Both the position numbers and the translations under genes were made by a program. This document shows, piece by piece, positions 1 through 8,511 of a stretch of DNA of 64,000 bases. The notes below the pieces were generated by a model, which was given only the letters and a program-made list of their open reading frames with translations, was not told the origin of the DNA and did not search any database. This DNA is from Polyangiaceae bacterium (lineage in GTDB: Bacteria; Myxococcota_A; Polyangia; Polyangiales; Polyangiaceae): contig JACKEB010000010.1 of the NCBI GenBank assembly GCA_020633205.1, forward strand, positions 124,001-188,000, read 5' to 3'. The first letter of the stretch is position 1. Each line of letters begins with the position of its first letter.

Positions 1-1246
1 CCACCATGCGATCCGCCAGCCCCTCGAGATCTTGCGCCATGCTGCGCGTCTCGCGCTCCAGAAAGTCGCGGAAGCCCTGCTCGACGAACGCCCCGAGATG
101 CAGGCGCACCTCTTCTCCTGAGGCTTCTGCGAGCAGCACTGGCAAGCGAGCTAGCGTGTCGTCAACGAAATGCTGCAGGTCCTTGCGCGCCCCCGTCTTG
201 ATCGCGCCCGCCGCCTCACGGATTTCGAGGCGCCGGTCTTCGATGCTCCGGGCGTTGCCTTCGAGTTCTTGCTCCAGGGCCGTGATTCGTCGCTCGAGCT
301 GCACCAGGCTGAGAGCGCTGCTGCGTCGGCGCGCCTCGACACCATGGCTCAACGCCCCAAGGGCGCGCTGGCCTTCGATCGCCGCGTTGTCCAGCAGGAT
401 CTTCCCGCGCTCTTCCGCGAGGAACCGCTTGAGGTAGCCAACCAGCTGCTCGACGTCGCCGCCCCTGCCCGCCAGCGCCTCCTGGGCGCTCACGGCGAAG
501 AGCTTCGGATTCTTGACCAGCTTCTTCAGGCGCCCCTCGATGTAGCCGAGCGCCTGCTCGCGCTCTTCAGGGCTCCAAATATCCGCCTTGGTGACGACGA
601 AGAGGATCTTGTCGCGAGAACGCTCGAGCAGCTGCTGTTCGAGGAAGCGGCGCTCGCTCTCCTTCAACGGTTGCCCCGCATCCAGCAAGAACAGCACGGC
701 GTCCGAGCGTGGGATGTAGCCGTAGGTGATTTCCGCGCGGGTCAGCGACAGATCGTTGACCCCGGGGGTGTCCACCAGGGTGATGGAGCTCTCGAGCAGT
801 GCCGATGGATAGCGAAGCTCGAGGTAGCTCGGCGGCCGATCGCGCACACCGCTGTTGCGAACGTCCTCCGATGTCTCTGTGTCCTGCGCGCTGAAGCGAC
901 TGAGCTCAGCGACGTCCAGGGCGCTCTCGCTCCCATCAGCGAATACGAGGCGCGCGCTCGGCTCCTCGCCATGCACCACGTGATGAATCACCGCTGTCGT
1001 GGGCGTCACGCCCACGGGCAACAGCTGCTTGCCAAGCAGCGCGTTCACGAAGCTGGTCTTGCCGTGGTTGAACTCACCGACGACCACCAAGTGGAAGCTG
1101 CCAGAGCGAAGGCGCTCCATCGCCTGGGCTTCCATCCGCTCCGCGAGGCTGTCCGACCCCACCTCTCGCGCGAGCTTCGCGCCCTCTTCTAGGACACCGA
1201 GCAGCTCACCACGGCGAGCCTCGAACTCCCTGAGTTCCTCGCTCAT
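1..1246 (-). CDS. Dynamin-like GTPase (C-terminus beyond the window)
   Basis: About 415 residues are visible and the frame runs off the left edge without a stop. The N-terminal GTPase domain has the P-loop GEFNHGKTS (residues 57-65), the G2 segment TPTT (81-84), the G3 motif DTPG (159-162) and the G4 motif TKAD (219-222). This is the dynamin / bacterial dynamin-like layout, a family that remodels or protects membranes using GTP. The rest of the visible part is alpha-helical and charged. Its ATG overlaps the stop of the upstream M48 peptidase gene as ATGA, so the two are translationally coupled and probably work together at the envelope. Bacterial dynamin-like protein is secure; the specific role is inference. 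Confidence 0.85.
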   Translation of the reverse strand, partial: MSEELREFEARRGELLGVLEEGAKLAREVGSDSLAERMEAQAMERLRSGSFHLVVVGEFNHGKTSFVNALLGKQLLPVGVTPTTAVIHHVVHGEEPSARLVFADGSESALDVAELSRFSAQDTETSEDVRNSGVRDRPPSYLELRYPSALLESSITLVDTPGVNDLSLTRAEITYGYIPRSDAVLFLLDAGQPLKESERRFLEQQLLERSRDKILFVVTKADIWSPEEREQALGYIEGRLKKLVKNPKLFAVSAQEALAGRGGDVEQLVGYLKRFLAEERGKILLDNAAIEGQRALGALSHGVEARRRSSALSLVQLERRITALEQELEGNARSIEDRRLEIREAAGAIKTGARKDLQHFVDDTLARLPVLLAEASGEEVRLHLGAFVEQGFRDFLERETRSMAQDLEGLADRMV

Positions 1247-2193
1247 CCGAGCACCTTCACGATTTCTTCGACCTCGCGATCGACTTCTCCGAGGGGTGTG
1301 CCTTCGCTGCCGCCACCCTCAGCGGGCCGCATGTGGTTCTGGAAGTAGTCGCTGCCGGCGAACTTGCGCAGCGCGAGCACCCGCTTCGGTAACCATGGGT
1401 GGCTCGAGAAGATCTCACTGATGCGACCGACATTGCCCTGCATTTCGCCGTATTGCTCGAGGAACACTTCCACGTCGAGCTCTTCGTAGAGCTTCTTGGA
1501 GCCCAGCGCGAGCTTTGCCAAGGCCCGAGTTGCGACGTCCAGGTCCTGACAGCACAGCAGCGCCGCGCGATCGCAGGTTATTTCCGCGCGGCGAGACCAG
1601 GCTTGCAACGAGAGGCTCAGCCCGAGGCTGAACAGCGCGCTGAAGCGACCGCCGACGCTCTCGATCATGCGCAGCGCGGTCATGTAAGTCACGTGCTGGT
1701 TGTGAATGTGGCCGCACTCGTGGCCAATCACGCTCATCAGCTCGGCGTCGGATAGGTGATCCACGAGCGCCGAGTGCACCATGACGAACGAGTGCTGTTT
1801 CGTGCCGTAGGTCGCCGCGTTCAGGTACGGGCTATTCACCACGTACACGCTCGGTGCCGCGATACCGAGGATCCCGGCGCACTCCTGAGTGATGCGATCG
1901 ACTCGCGGAAACTGCTTTGGGCCGACCTTGACGGCGCCACCGAGTAGACGCCCCAGCTCCAAGTGCCAGAACGCCCGCACCGCCGCCTCCACCGCGAGCT
2001 GCATGGGTACAAGCTTGTCGAACACCGCACGGGTCGCTCGATCCGAGACGTAGGCGTAGCCGGGTTCGCTCGGCCCGACTTCCTCTGCGCTCCCGCCGTT
2101 CGGTAGCTTTCCGCTGCGTGACGCGATGAACGCGCGAAAGTCGCGCGCTTGCCCGCGCTGGCCATTTGCTTCGCCGTGCTGAGTGTCGCTCAC
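1243..2193 (-). CDS. M48-family zinc metallopeptidase
   Basis: 316 residues. HECGH at residues 158-162 is the HExxH zinc and catalytic motif of M48 (Ste24/HtpX-type) peptidases, and the downstream ITCDR segment (Glu204) supplies the likely third zinc ligand. A hydrophobic stretch around residues 180-200 could be a membrane-associated helix. The reading frame stays open far upstream, but I start at a GTG preceded by GAGGGAGGA at good spacing; translation upstream of it is low-complexity and unlike the family. It overlaps the dynamin-like gene by ATGA. M48 enzymes usually handle misfolded membrane proteins or process envelope proteins; the substrate here is unknown. Confidence 0.85.
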   Translation of the reverse strand: MSDTQHGEANGQRGQARDFRAFIASRSGKLPNGGSAEEVGPSEPGYAYVSDRATRAVFDKLVPMQLAVEAAVRAFWHLELGRLLGGAVKVGPKQFPRVDRITQECAGILGIAAPSVYVVNSPYLNAATYGTKQHSFVMVHSALVDHLSDAELMSVIGHECGHIHNQHVTYMTALRMIESVGGRFSALFSLGLSLSLQAWSRRAEITCDRAALLCCQDLDVATRALAKLALGSKKLYEELDVEVFLEQYGEMQGNVGRISEIFSSHPWLPKRVLALRKFAGSDYFQNHMRPAEGGGSEGTPLGEVDREVEEIVKVLG

Positions 2194-2322
2194 GCGTCCT
2201 CCCTCTCGCCGCGGACCCGAAACACCGGAGTCCGACTTGCGCAACGAGTCTAGCTTCGCAGCTGTTCCCACGCCCGCAGAATGGAATCGACGGACTTTCC
2301 CTGATGGACTGCGGAAACAAGC

Positions 2323-2340
2323 GGGTTTGGGGGGGAGGAG
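2323..2340 (+). repeat. Copy 1 of dispersed GGGTTTGGGGG-type motif
   Basis: Reads GGGTTTGGGGGGGAGGAG on the plus strand, just upstream of the di-haem lipoprotein start. It can double as a strong purine-rich ribosome binding region. It belongs to a family of near-identical 14-18 base elements spread through the window. Confidence 0.6.
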
Positions 2341-2355
2341 CAGCGGACTCTGCCA

Positions 2356-5193
2356 ATGGGAGGCGGCGTGGCGCCCGTCACGCTTCCGCGTAGCCGGGGC
2401 GTGCGTGCCGTTCTGACTCTTGCGCTGCTGTGTGCTGCCTGCTCGGCGCCAGCCCTCAACCGTCCACCAGAGACTCGCTCTGCACCAACCGGCGCCGCCC
2501 GCACCAGAGAAGGCCAACACGCGTCGACCGCCGGAAAGCCAAACCTCGCTGCGTGCGCCCGGCGCGGAAGCCTGGAGGTTCGACGCCTGCCAGCAGACAC
2601 AAGCTCGAGTGTGGCGATCGTGAAATCGAAGGGGCACACGCTGGCGCTGGTCGCCGATGCCGACCAACGCGCGCTCGCCACGTTTGACCTGGATGAACGA
2701 CGACAGGTCGCCGTCACCCCGCTGGGCGTGACCCCGTCTCAGCTCTTGGTGCTCGCGGATGGTCGCGTCGCAGTCACACTCCAAGACGCGAATCGCGTCG
2801 CTGTGTTCGAGATCACCGCCATCGCCAGGCCCCTCGAGCTGCGCTGCTCCGCCAGGGTGCCGAGCGAGCCCTTCGGCCTCGCAGCAACCGGAGACACGCT
2901 CCTGGTAACCAGCAGCTGGGACCGCCAGCTGAGCGCTCTCGATCCAGATTCCTTGGACACCAAGTACCGCGTCGCCTTGGAGCGCGAGCCACGAGCGGTG
3001 CTGGCGCTCGGCGACCGCGCCTTCGTCTCCCACGCCGTTGGCAGTCGTGTCTCCGTGGTGGACCTGGCAGGCGACCTACATCAAGCGCGACGTATCTCCC
3101 TCGACACCGACGGAAATTTTTCCACCAGGAAACTAACTCAGGGATTCGCGCTGGCCCTGGCCCGCCTGGGCGAAGGCAAGCGGCTGTTCGCCCCCGGGGC
3201 AGCCGCCTTCTCGGGCAACCCAGTCATCAGCCACGGCTACGGCAGCCTCCGCGTGCGCGCACACCTGCCACTGGTCAGCGTGATCGACCCCGCCGCGGAA
3301 ACTTCCCTCACTCGCTTCGCCCACGAAGGTGCAGCGTCCCCAGACCACTGGGACCACGTGGGCGGCTGGGGGGAAGAGTGCACCCTGCCACGCGCAGCGA
3401 CCAGCGCCCGCGACAAGCTCTACGTGGCGTGCCAGGGCACCAACACGTTGCTCGAGCTCGACGCGCGCGCATCCGATCCAATCCGTGTGGAATCACGGCG
3501 CTTTCCACTTCCCGCCGGCCCGAGCGGCGTGGCGCTCGCGGGCACTCGCGCGGCAGTTTGGTCGCAGTTCGCAGGAGAGCTCGCCCTCGTCGACCTCGGG
3601 AGGTCGGGGCGCGAAGCCGTCACGCGAATCACCAGCTGGCGCGCACCGCAGGCGCGCTACACCGCCGAGCAGCTGCGCGGGCGCGAGCTCTTCCACAACA
3701 CCTTTGATCTACGGTTCTCCCTCGATGGCCGCACCTGCGCGAGCTGTCACCCCGATGGGCGAGACGACGGCCTCACGTGGTCTACCCCAGACGGCCCGCG
3801 CCAGAGCATCATGCTCGCGGGTCGTATCCAAGGCACGGCGCCGCTTGGCTGGTTCGGCGACCACCGCGACTTGGATCATCACCTGGAGCTGACGTTTCGT
3901 GCCCTGGGAGGTCGCGGCTTGAACGCCCCCGAGTCCAAGCAAGACCTCGCGGCGCTCAAGGCCTGGCTAGCCGTGATGCCCGCACCTCACCGTACGGAAA
4001 CAGACCGAGGCTCGGCGAAGTACCAGCGCGGCGCAGCCCTGTTCTTCAGTGAGGAGACCGGGTGCGCGAGGTGCCACGTGGCAGGTGGCAGCGACAATCA
4101 GCGCCACGACGTGAAGAGCGGCAGACCCGTCGAGAGCCACTTCGAGTTCGACACCCCATCGCTCAGCTTCGTCGGGGGCACCGCTCCCTATTTTCACGAC
4201 GGTCGCTATCCGACGCTGCAAATCCTGCTGCGCGCAACCGACACCCAGATGGGCCACAGCGCCCAGCTCGACCGCGAAGACATCGAAGCGCTGAGCGCCT
4301 TCCTCCAGAGCCTGGACGGAGCCCCTGCCGTGAAGTTCAAGCCGTCATCCGTTGCGAACTGGACTCAAGAGAGCCACGCGCTCGCGATGCCCCCACCGCG
4401 CAAGCTGGGCAGGCGCAGCCTCGCTCGCCTCCAGCGCGACGTGCATCCGCCTCAGCTCCCGGTGAAGTCCGAGTCACTCGACCTCGAAGCGCTCCCGCTC
4501 TTCGAAGTCGGCCCCGAAGACAAGCGCTACCCACGGCCGCTCACCCGGCCGTCCGCAGTGGAGGCGGACGACTTGGTGCTCTCCTTCACGAACTTCAAAC
4601 GTCGCGAAGACGCGCTAGCGCGCGGCGGTGACGACGTACGTCTCGCGGTGAAGGATGCGGCGTTTGGCTGGATCCAGGAGTCCCTGGACCGGCAACCCGT
4701 GCGCGCGGATCTGCGCGGCGGTGTGATGGCGCACTGCTCGCCGAGCTACGAGTTCTACTCGGGCGTCGCATGGAAGACTCTCAAGCTCGATCCCGACGGC
4801 AACATCCAGTTGGACGCAGCGACCGGCTGGCTCAGTCGTCGCGAGTGCCGAGTCTGGGTCACGAGTCGCGTGCGGGCCACGGCCAAGGCGATCATCCCTG
4901 GCTTGCTCTATGGCTTCCGCACTCGCTGCAAAGGCTGCAGCACCGACCAGCTCCACCTGCTCACCCCCGACGACAACTGGGGGAATGACGCCTTCGCCGA
5001 ACACACGCTCGCTATCGAACGGAGCACGAGCCAGAACCTCGATCTGGCCATCGGTCGCGACAAGATGCGCCGCTGGAGAAAGCTCGGCGTAGTGACTGAC
5101 TACAAGCGCCCAACGTTCGGAGTCCAGCTGAGCTGGGCCGCGAGCGAGCCAAAGCCCATCGCGATCTATTTCGTCGCAGAGCGCGAGCGCTAG
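2356..5193 (+). CDS. Lipoprotein with beta-propeller and di-haem cytochrome c domains
   Basis: 945 residues from the ATG. A GTG at 2368, with GGGAGG four bases upstream, is an equally good start. The signal peptide ends in the lipobox LLCAACS, so the protein is probably lipid-anchored in the envelope. Residues about 60-430 look like a YVTN-type beta-propeller (repeats such as ALVADADQR and GLAATGDTLLV). Two haem-binding motifs follow, CASCH near residue 461 and CARCH near 570, as in the di-haem cytochrome c peroxidase / MauG superfamily. A later CKGC lacks the histidine and probably does not bind haem. The roughly 300-residue C-terminal extension is unassigned. Electron transfer or peroxidase-like activity is inference. 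Confidence 0.8.
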   Translation: MGGGVAPVTLPRSRGVRAVLTLALLCAACSAPALNRPPETRSAPTGAARTREGQHASTAGKPNLAACARRGSLEVRRLPADTSSSVAIVKSKGHTLALVADADQRALATFDLDERRQVAVTPLGVTPSQLLVLADGRVAVTLQDANRVAVFEITAIARPLELRCSARVPSEPFGLAATGDTLLVTSSWDRQLSALDPDSLDTKYRVALEREPRAVLALGDRAFVSHAVGSRVSVVDLAGDLHQARRISLDTDGNFSTRKLTQGFALALARLGEGKRLFAPGAAAFSGNPVISHGYGSLRVRAHLPLVSVIDPAAETSLTRFAHEGAASPDHWDHVGGWGEECTLPRAATSARDKLYVACQGTNTLLELDARASDPIRVESRRFPLPAGPSGVALAGTRAAVWSQFAGELALVDLGRSGREAVTRITSWRAPQARYTAEQLRGRELFHNTFDLRFSLDGRTCASCHPDGRDDGLTWSTPDGPRQSIMLAGRIQGTAPLGWFGDHRDLDHHLELTFRALGGRGLNAPESKQDLAALKAWLAVMPAPHRTETDRGSAKYQRGAALFFSEETGCARCHVAGGSDNQRHDVKSGRPVESHFEFDTPSLSFVGGTAPYFHDGRYPTLQILLRATDTQMGHSAQLDREDIEALSAFLQSLDGAPAVKFKPSSVANWTQESHALAMPPPRKLGRRSLARLQRDVHPPQLPVKSESLDLEALPLFEVGPEDKRYPRPLTRPSAVEADDLVLSFTNFKRREDALARGGDDVRLAVKDAAFGWIQESLDRQPVRADLRGGVMAHCSPSYEFYSGVAWKTLKLDPDGNIQLDAATGWLSRRECRVWVTSRVRATAKAIIPGLLYGFRTRCKGCSTDQLHLLTPDDNWGNDAFAEHTLAIERSTSQNLDLAIGRDKMRRWRKLGVVTDYKRPTFGVQLSWAASEPKPIAIYFVAERER

Positions 5194-5227
5194 CAGAGCG
5201 CGAGCGCTAGCAGAGCGCGAGCGCTAG
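5177..5227 (+). repeat. 17-bp perfect tandem repeat, three copies, across a stop codon
   Basis: The unit CAGAGCGCGAGCGCTAG occurs three times head to tail without a mismatch. The first copy encodes the last residues (AERER) and supplies the TAG stop of the di-haem lipoprotein; the other two lie just downstream. The period is not a multiple of three, so each copy carries TAG in a new frame. This looks like recent slippage or duplication at the gene's 3' end. Confidence 0.9.
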
Positions 5228-5257
5228 CAGCGCGGCCAGAACCAACAGAGCGATGAC

Positions 5258-6214
5258 TCAGCCGCGCTCGAGCAGCTCGCGGAGTTCAGGCTGCGCCAGT
5301 TCGTCGAGGCGCTGCAGGAAGCGGCGGTAGTCTCGGACTGGCGGCTTGCCCGGTGCTGCCCGCATCGAAAAGTCGGTGATCCGGGTGGTGGCGAAGCGCA
5401 GACACGCAAGGGCTCCCTCTCCCCCCAAACCCCTGCGCTCCTCGGCGCTCAGCGGACGCACGCGCTGGTAGCCCCGGAGCATCGCTCGTACGCGGTCGTG
5501 ATCGAAATGATCGCGGAAGCACCAGGACAGGATGAGCACCATCAGGTCGAAAGCGAACACGCCTTGAGAAGCGCTCTCGAAGTCGATCAGCGCGGCGACC
5601 TCGTCGCCGCTCCAGAGCACGTTGTCTCGGAACAGATCCCCGTGGATCAAACCCTGGGGCAAGTCGGGAACCCGCGCCTGTTCGACCCCTGGCAGCAGCG
5701 CCTCGATCTCCTTTGCCGCACGGCAAAGCTCTGAGGAGGCGTCGCGCTGAATCAGGCTCAGGCGCTGCCGCAGAGCGTCCACGTCGAAGCGACTCGCTGG
5801 TTGCTGCGGCAAGCTCGCGCCGGCCAAATGCACGCGTGCCAGCGCTGCAGACACGGCTTCGCAGCGCTGTGCATCGGCTCGTTCCGTGCACACGATGTCT
5901 CCCTCGACCCATGGGTAGAGCGCGACGGGCTTGCCTTGGTGGTGCGACACGCTTGCCCCATCGAGGCGCAGCGGCGGCACCGTGGTCGGCACGCCCGCCG
6001 CCGCGAGCCCCCGCAACAGCTCCAGCTCACGCAGGGCCCCCGCCTCCGGCTGCTCCTCGTATATCCGCAAGAAAAAGCGCCCCTGGGCGGTATCGACGCG
6101 AAAATTCGAGTTGACGCTCCCAGCAGCGAGCGGCTCGAAGCCGGTGAGCTCCAGGCCGTAGCCCTGGACGATGGCAGCGGCAGCGGATCGATCGAGGGGG
6201 GTGAGGAGCGCCAT
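5258..6214 (-). CDS. thrB: Homoserine kinase, APH-fold (type II ThrB)
   Basis: 318 residues, the usual length for this family. It phosphorylates homoserine with ATP on the way to threonine. The aminoglycoside-phosphotransferase fold shows in the order GSVNSNFRV (nucleotide loop, about residue 32), the catalytic IHGDLFRDNVLW (HGD 191-193) and the metal-binding DFE (211-213). SVNSNF near the N-terminus and FAFDLM after DFE are typical of homoserine kinase rather than choline or aminoglycoside kinases. It stands alone, convergent with the upstream lipoprotein and without other threonine genes nearby. A copy of the dispersed G-rich motif lies inside its coding sequence. Confidence 0.85.
   Translation of the reverse strand: MALLTPLDRSAAAAIVQGYGLELTGFEPLAAGSVNSNFRVDTAQGRFFLRIYEEQPEAGALRELELLRGLAAAGVPTTVPPLRLDGASVSHHQGKPVALYPWVEGDIVCTERADAQRCEAVSAALARVHLAGASLPQQPASRFDVDALRQRLSLIQRDASSELCRAAKEIEALLPGVEQARVPDLPQGLIHGDLFRDNVLWSGDEVAALIDFESASQGVFAFDLMVLILSWCFRDHFDHDRVRAMLRGYQRVRPLSAEERRGLGGEGALACLRFATTRITDFSMRAAPGKPPVRDYRRFLQRLDELAQPELRELLERG
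5414..5434 (-). repeat. Copy 2 of dispersed G-rich motif, inside thrB
   Basis: On the minus (coding) strand it reads GGGGTTTGGGGGGAGAGG, encoding the GLGGEG segment of homoserine kinase. Its presence inside a gene argues that the motif is not purely an intergenic regulatory site. Confidence 0.5.
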
Positions 6215-6337
6215 GGGCCGGCGAGTGTGCCCGTGGCGCCGACGTTTGTCAGGTCCAGAAGCCGGATTGGCACAGAGCGTGTAAGCTCCGACGTGTGGCT
6301 AGCGTTCGCCGACGAACGCTCAACCCTGAGGAGATGT

Positions 6338-6607
6338 ATGCGTCGAATCAAGAAACTCGCCCCCGCCTTCGTGCTGACCGCCGCGCTGCTGCCCGCTTGC
6401 GGTGGAAGTCAGCCCACGGCCAACCCCCCAGAAGTGGAGGAACACTCGAACCCTCCCGGTACGGTGGAGCACACGAGCAATCCGCCGCCCCCTGAAGAGC
6501 CCATCTCGGCCAACCCGCCGGGTCCCGATGGGGAGCCGGGGATCGGTGACGGCGCCGGCCCACCCGGAGACGATGATGGCGACGAGGGCGGTGACGAGGA
6601 CGAATAG
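6338..6607 (+). CDS. Small proline-rich acidic lipoprotein
   Basis: 89 residues. The start is the ATG after GAGGAG at good spacing. MRRIKKLAPAFVLTAALLPAC is a type II signal peptide with a lipobox cysteine at residue 21. The mature part is low complexity: Asn-Pro-Pro segments recur (ANPPE, SNPPG, SNPPP, ANPPG), followed by a Gly/Asp/Glu-rich acidic tail. No enzyme-like domain is present. It may be a cell-surface or periplasmic spacer peptide. It is monocistronic, with a strong terminator directly downstream. Function unknown. Confidence 0.7.
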   Translation: MRRIKKLAPAFVLTAALLPACGGSQPTANPPEVEEHSNPPGTVEHTSNPPPPEEPISANPPGPDGEPGIGDGAGPPGDDDGDEGGDEDE

Positions 6608-6628
6608 CGCCCGCCGCGCTTGCGTCTG

Positions 6629-6668
6629 GGAGGCCCGCTCTACGGAGCGGGCCTCTAGGCGTTTTGTG
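6629..6668 (+). terminator. Rho-independent terminator
   Basis: A perfect 10-11 bp stem (AGGCCCGCTC / GAGCGGGCCT) with loop TACG is followed by GTTTTGTG. It lies just past the stop of the acidic lipoprotein and points the same way. Confidence 0.85.
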
Positions 6669-6757
6669 CTTCTGAAACCGTACGGCAACGCTTAGTGGAA
6701 GCTCTTCGAAGGTTTGCGAGTTGGGGCTCGGGCGTCGATCTGGCTAGGCTCCTAGCC

Positions 6758-7339
6758 ATGCGTTCCTCCTCGATTCGCGCGGTGACTTCGTTAGTCGCCC
6801 TAGCTTCGGTGACAGCACAACTCGGCTGTTCCGCGAAACCCGCACATCCTGAGTCCGTGGTCATCGCCGCCCCCATTGCGACCTCGAGCGCCGACGAGCC
6901 GGCGGCCCCTGTTCCCCAGAGAGCCGACGCGAGGCGCCGGAAGGCTGGCAGCCTGAGGATCGGCGAGACGGCGCACCGACTTGGCTTCGATCTCACGCTC
7001 ACCGCAATGGCCGAGTGTGAGGCTCGGTACTACGAAAAGAGCGCGCTCAAGAAGGCCGGGCAGCGGTTGGTGGGAATCGAGATGACCTTCGAAGCCACGA
7101 GCGACACGCCGTTCACTCCTGCACCGTACAACATGAGGCTCATCGACTCCGAAGGGCTGCCCCACACGTACAGCTTTCGCGGCACCTGCGAACCCCGGCT
7201 TCAGAGCTCCACTCTCGAGGAAACGGGCACGCGGTCTTCGGGTTGGGTCACCTTCGAAGTCGCCACCGGATCCACCGATCTCGAGTTTCGCTACGAGCTC
7301 GATTCGGACAAGGTCATCGAGTACGACCTCGGCACGTAG
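6758..7339 (+). CDS. Lipoprotein with DUF4352-like domain
   Basis: 193 residues. The start is the ATG at the beginning of a signal peptide ending in the lipobox AQLGC. After a Ser/Ala/Pro linker, residues about 65-190 resemble the DUF4352 / telokin-like immunoglobulin fold found in bacterial lipoproteins: GQRLVGIEMTFEATSD, then NMRLIDSEG, then a segment ending EFRYELDSD. Such domains are extracytoplasmic and often bind proteins, but no activity is established. Two cysteines (in AECEARYY and RGTCEPRL) could form a disulphide. It has its own terminator and no evident operon partner. Confidence 0.65.
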   Translation: MRSSSIRAVTSLVALASVTAQLGCSAKPAHPESVVIAAPIATSSADEPAAPVPQRADARRRKAGSLRIGETAHRLGFDLTLTAMAECEARYYEKSALKKAGQRLVGIEMTFEATSDTPFTPAPYNMRLIDSEGLPHTYSFRGTCEPRLQSSTLEETGTRSSGWVTFEVATGSTDLEFRYELDSDKVIEYDLGT

Positions 7340-7353
7340 TCGCCAAACGCACG

Positions 7354-7392
7354 AAACCGCGCGCCGGCTCTCGCCAACGCGCGGTTTTCTTG
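7354..7392. terminator. Terminator between convergent genes
   Basis: AAACCGCGCG pairs with CGCGCGGTTT across a 14-base loop, with T-rich sequence on one side and A-rich on the other. It can therefore serve both the DUF4352-like lipoprotein (plus) and the slipin gene (minus). Confidence 0.75.
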
Positions 7393-7414
7393 ATTCGCCT
7401 GATTCCTCGCGGAT

Positions 7415-8248
7415 TCAGGCACCGCCGCTCATGCGCTTGGTGTTGGGTCCGGCACCTGGGTCCACGTTGGCACCCAAAGCTCCGAAGTTCTGCAAGCCCT
7501 TGAGTAGATCCATCGGGAGCGGGAACACCACGGTGGTGTTCTGCTCGACACCGATCTCGACCAGCGTCTGCAGGTAGCGGAGCTGAATCGCCGCCGGGTT
7601 CTGCGCCAGCACGCCAGCAGCCTCTTGCAGGCGCTGCGCCGCCTGAAATTCGCCTTCAGCGGCGATGATCTTGGCGCGACGTTCACGCTCAGCCTCGGCT
7701 TGCTTGGCCATCGCGCGACGCATGACCTCGGGCAGCTCGATGTCTTTGATTTCCACCGCGGTCACCTTGATGCCCCAAGCGTCCGTCGCCTGATCGATGA
7801 TCTCTTGCAGCGCGCGGCCAATCTTCTCCCGCTCGGCGAGGATCTCATCAAGCTCGTGCTGACCCAGGATGTTCCGCAGCGTCGTCTGCGCGTAGAGCGA
7901 GGTCGCGGTGTAGTAGTTCGCGATCTTGATCACCGCGTCCGTCGCGTTCATCACGTGGAAGTAGATCACCGCGTTCACCTTGATGGTGACGTTGTCCTTG
8001 CTGATCACCTCTTGCGGCGGCACATCGAGAGTGACCGTGCGCATGTCGACCTTCACCATCTTGTCCATGAACGGCAAGAGCAAGCGCAGCCCGGGTTGCT
8101 TCACGTTGTCCGAGTTGACCCGACCCAGGCGAAACACGACGCCGCGCTCGAACTCGTTCACGATGCGCAGCGCCTTGAAAATCAAAACCAGAACGAAGAA
8201 GCCGAAGCCCATGACGGCAAACAGCGTCAGTCCAACCAAACCTTCCAT
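7415..8248 (-). CDS. Slipin: SPFH/Band 7 membrane scaffold protein
   Basis: 277 residues. The start is the ATG preceded by GGGAGGAAG. One N-terminal membrane segment (LTLFAVMGFGFFVLVLIFKA) is followed by an SPFH/Band 7 domain with the stomatin-type opening NEFERGVVFRLGRV, the core KVDMRTVTLDVPPQEVIS and the helical EIKDIELPEVMRRAMAKQAE. This matches prokaryotic slipins, which oligomerise on the inner membrane and organise microdomains. Slipin genes commonly sit beside a NfeD-type gene; none is visible here. A downstream segment keeps the typical EAAGVLAQNP...LRYLQTL pattern. Confidence 0.9.
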   Translation of the reverse strand: MEGLVGLTLFAVMGFGFFVLVLIFKALRIVNEFERGVVFRLGRVNSDNVKQPGLRLLLPFMDKMVKVDMRTVTLDVPPQEVISKDNVTIKVNAVIYFHVMNATDAVIKIANYYTATSLYAQTTLRNILGQHELDEILAEREKIGRALQEIIDQATDAWGIKVTAVEIKDIELPEVMRRAMAKQAEAERERRAKIIAAEGEFQAAQRLQEAAGVLAQNPAAIQLRYLQTLVEIGVEQNTTVVFPLPMDLLKGLQNFGALGANVDPGAGPNTKRMSGGA

Positions 8249-8511
8249 CTGACTTCCTCCCGGCGGGACCATCGCGCCCGTGTGCGCCCGGGGCAACCGC
8301 AAAGCGGTGCGGGTACGCTACGTCCGCCCGAGTTGGGCGGGGCGGGACGCCGCCGAAGCCGCGCGGAGGTTCGGCCCGTTCGCCACCGAACAGGCCCCGA
8401 GCTGCACCGCGCGGCCACGCTTCTAGTTCTGCAAGCCCGTAATTGGGACAACCGTGCCTCATGGTCGGTTCTTCCAGGAATCGGTAGGCTCGAGTCCGAT
8501 TCTAGAGGCCG

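Noticed and set aside
2194..3033. N-terminal extension of the M48 peptidase
   Set aside because: It lies antisense to the lipoprotein gene, is Arg/Gly-rich and lacks similarity; the GTG at 2193 has a good ribosome binding site.
5177..5227. Short CRISPR-like array
   Set aside because: Repeats are contiguous, without spacers, and no cas gene is in the window.
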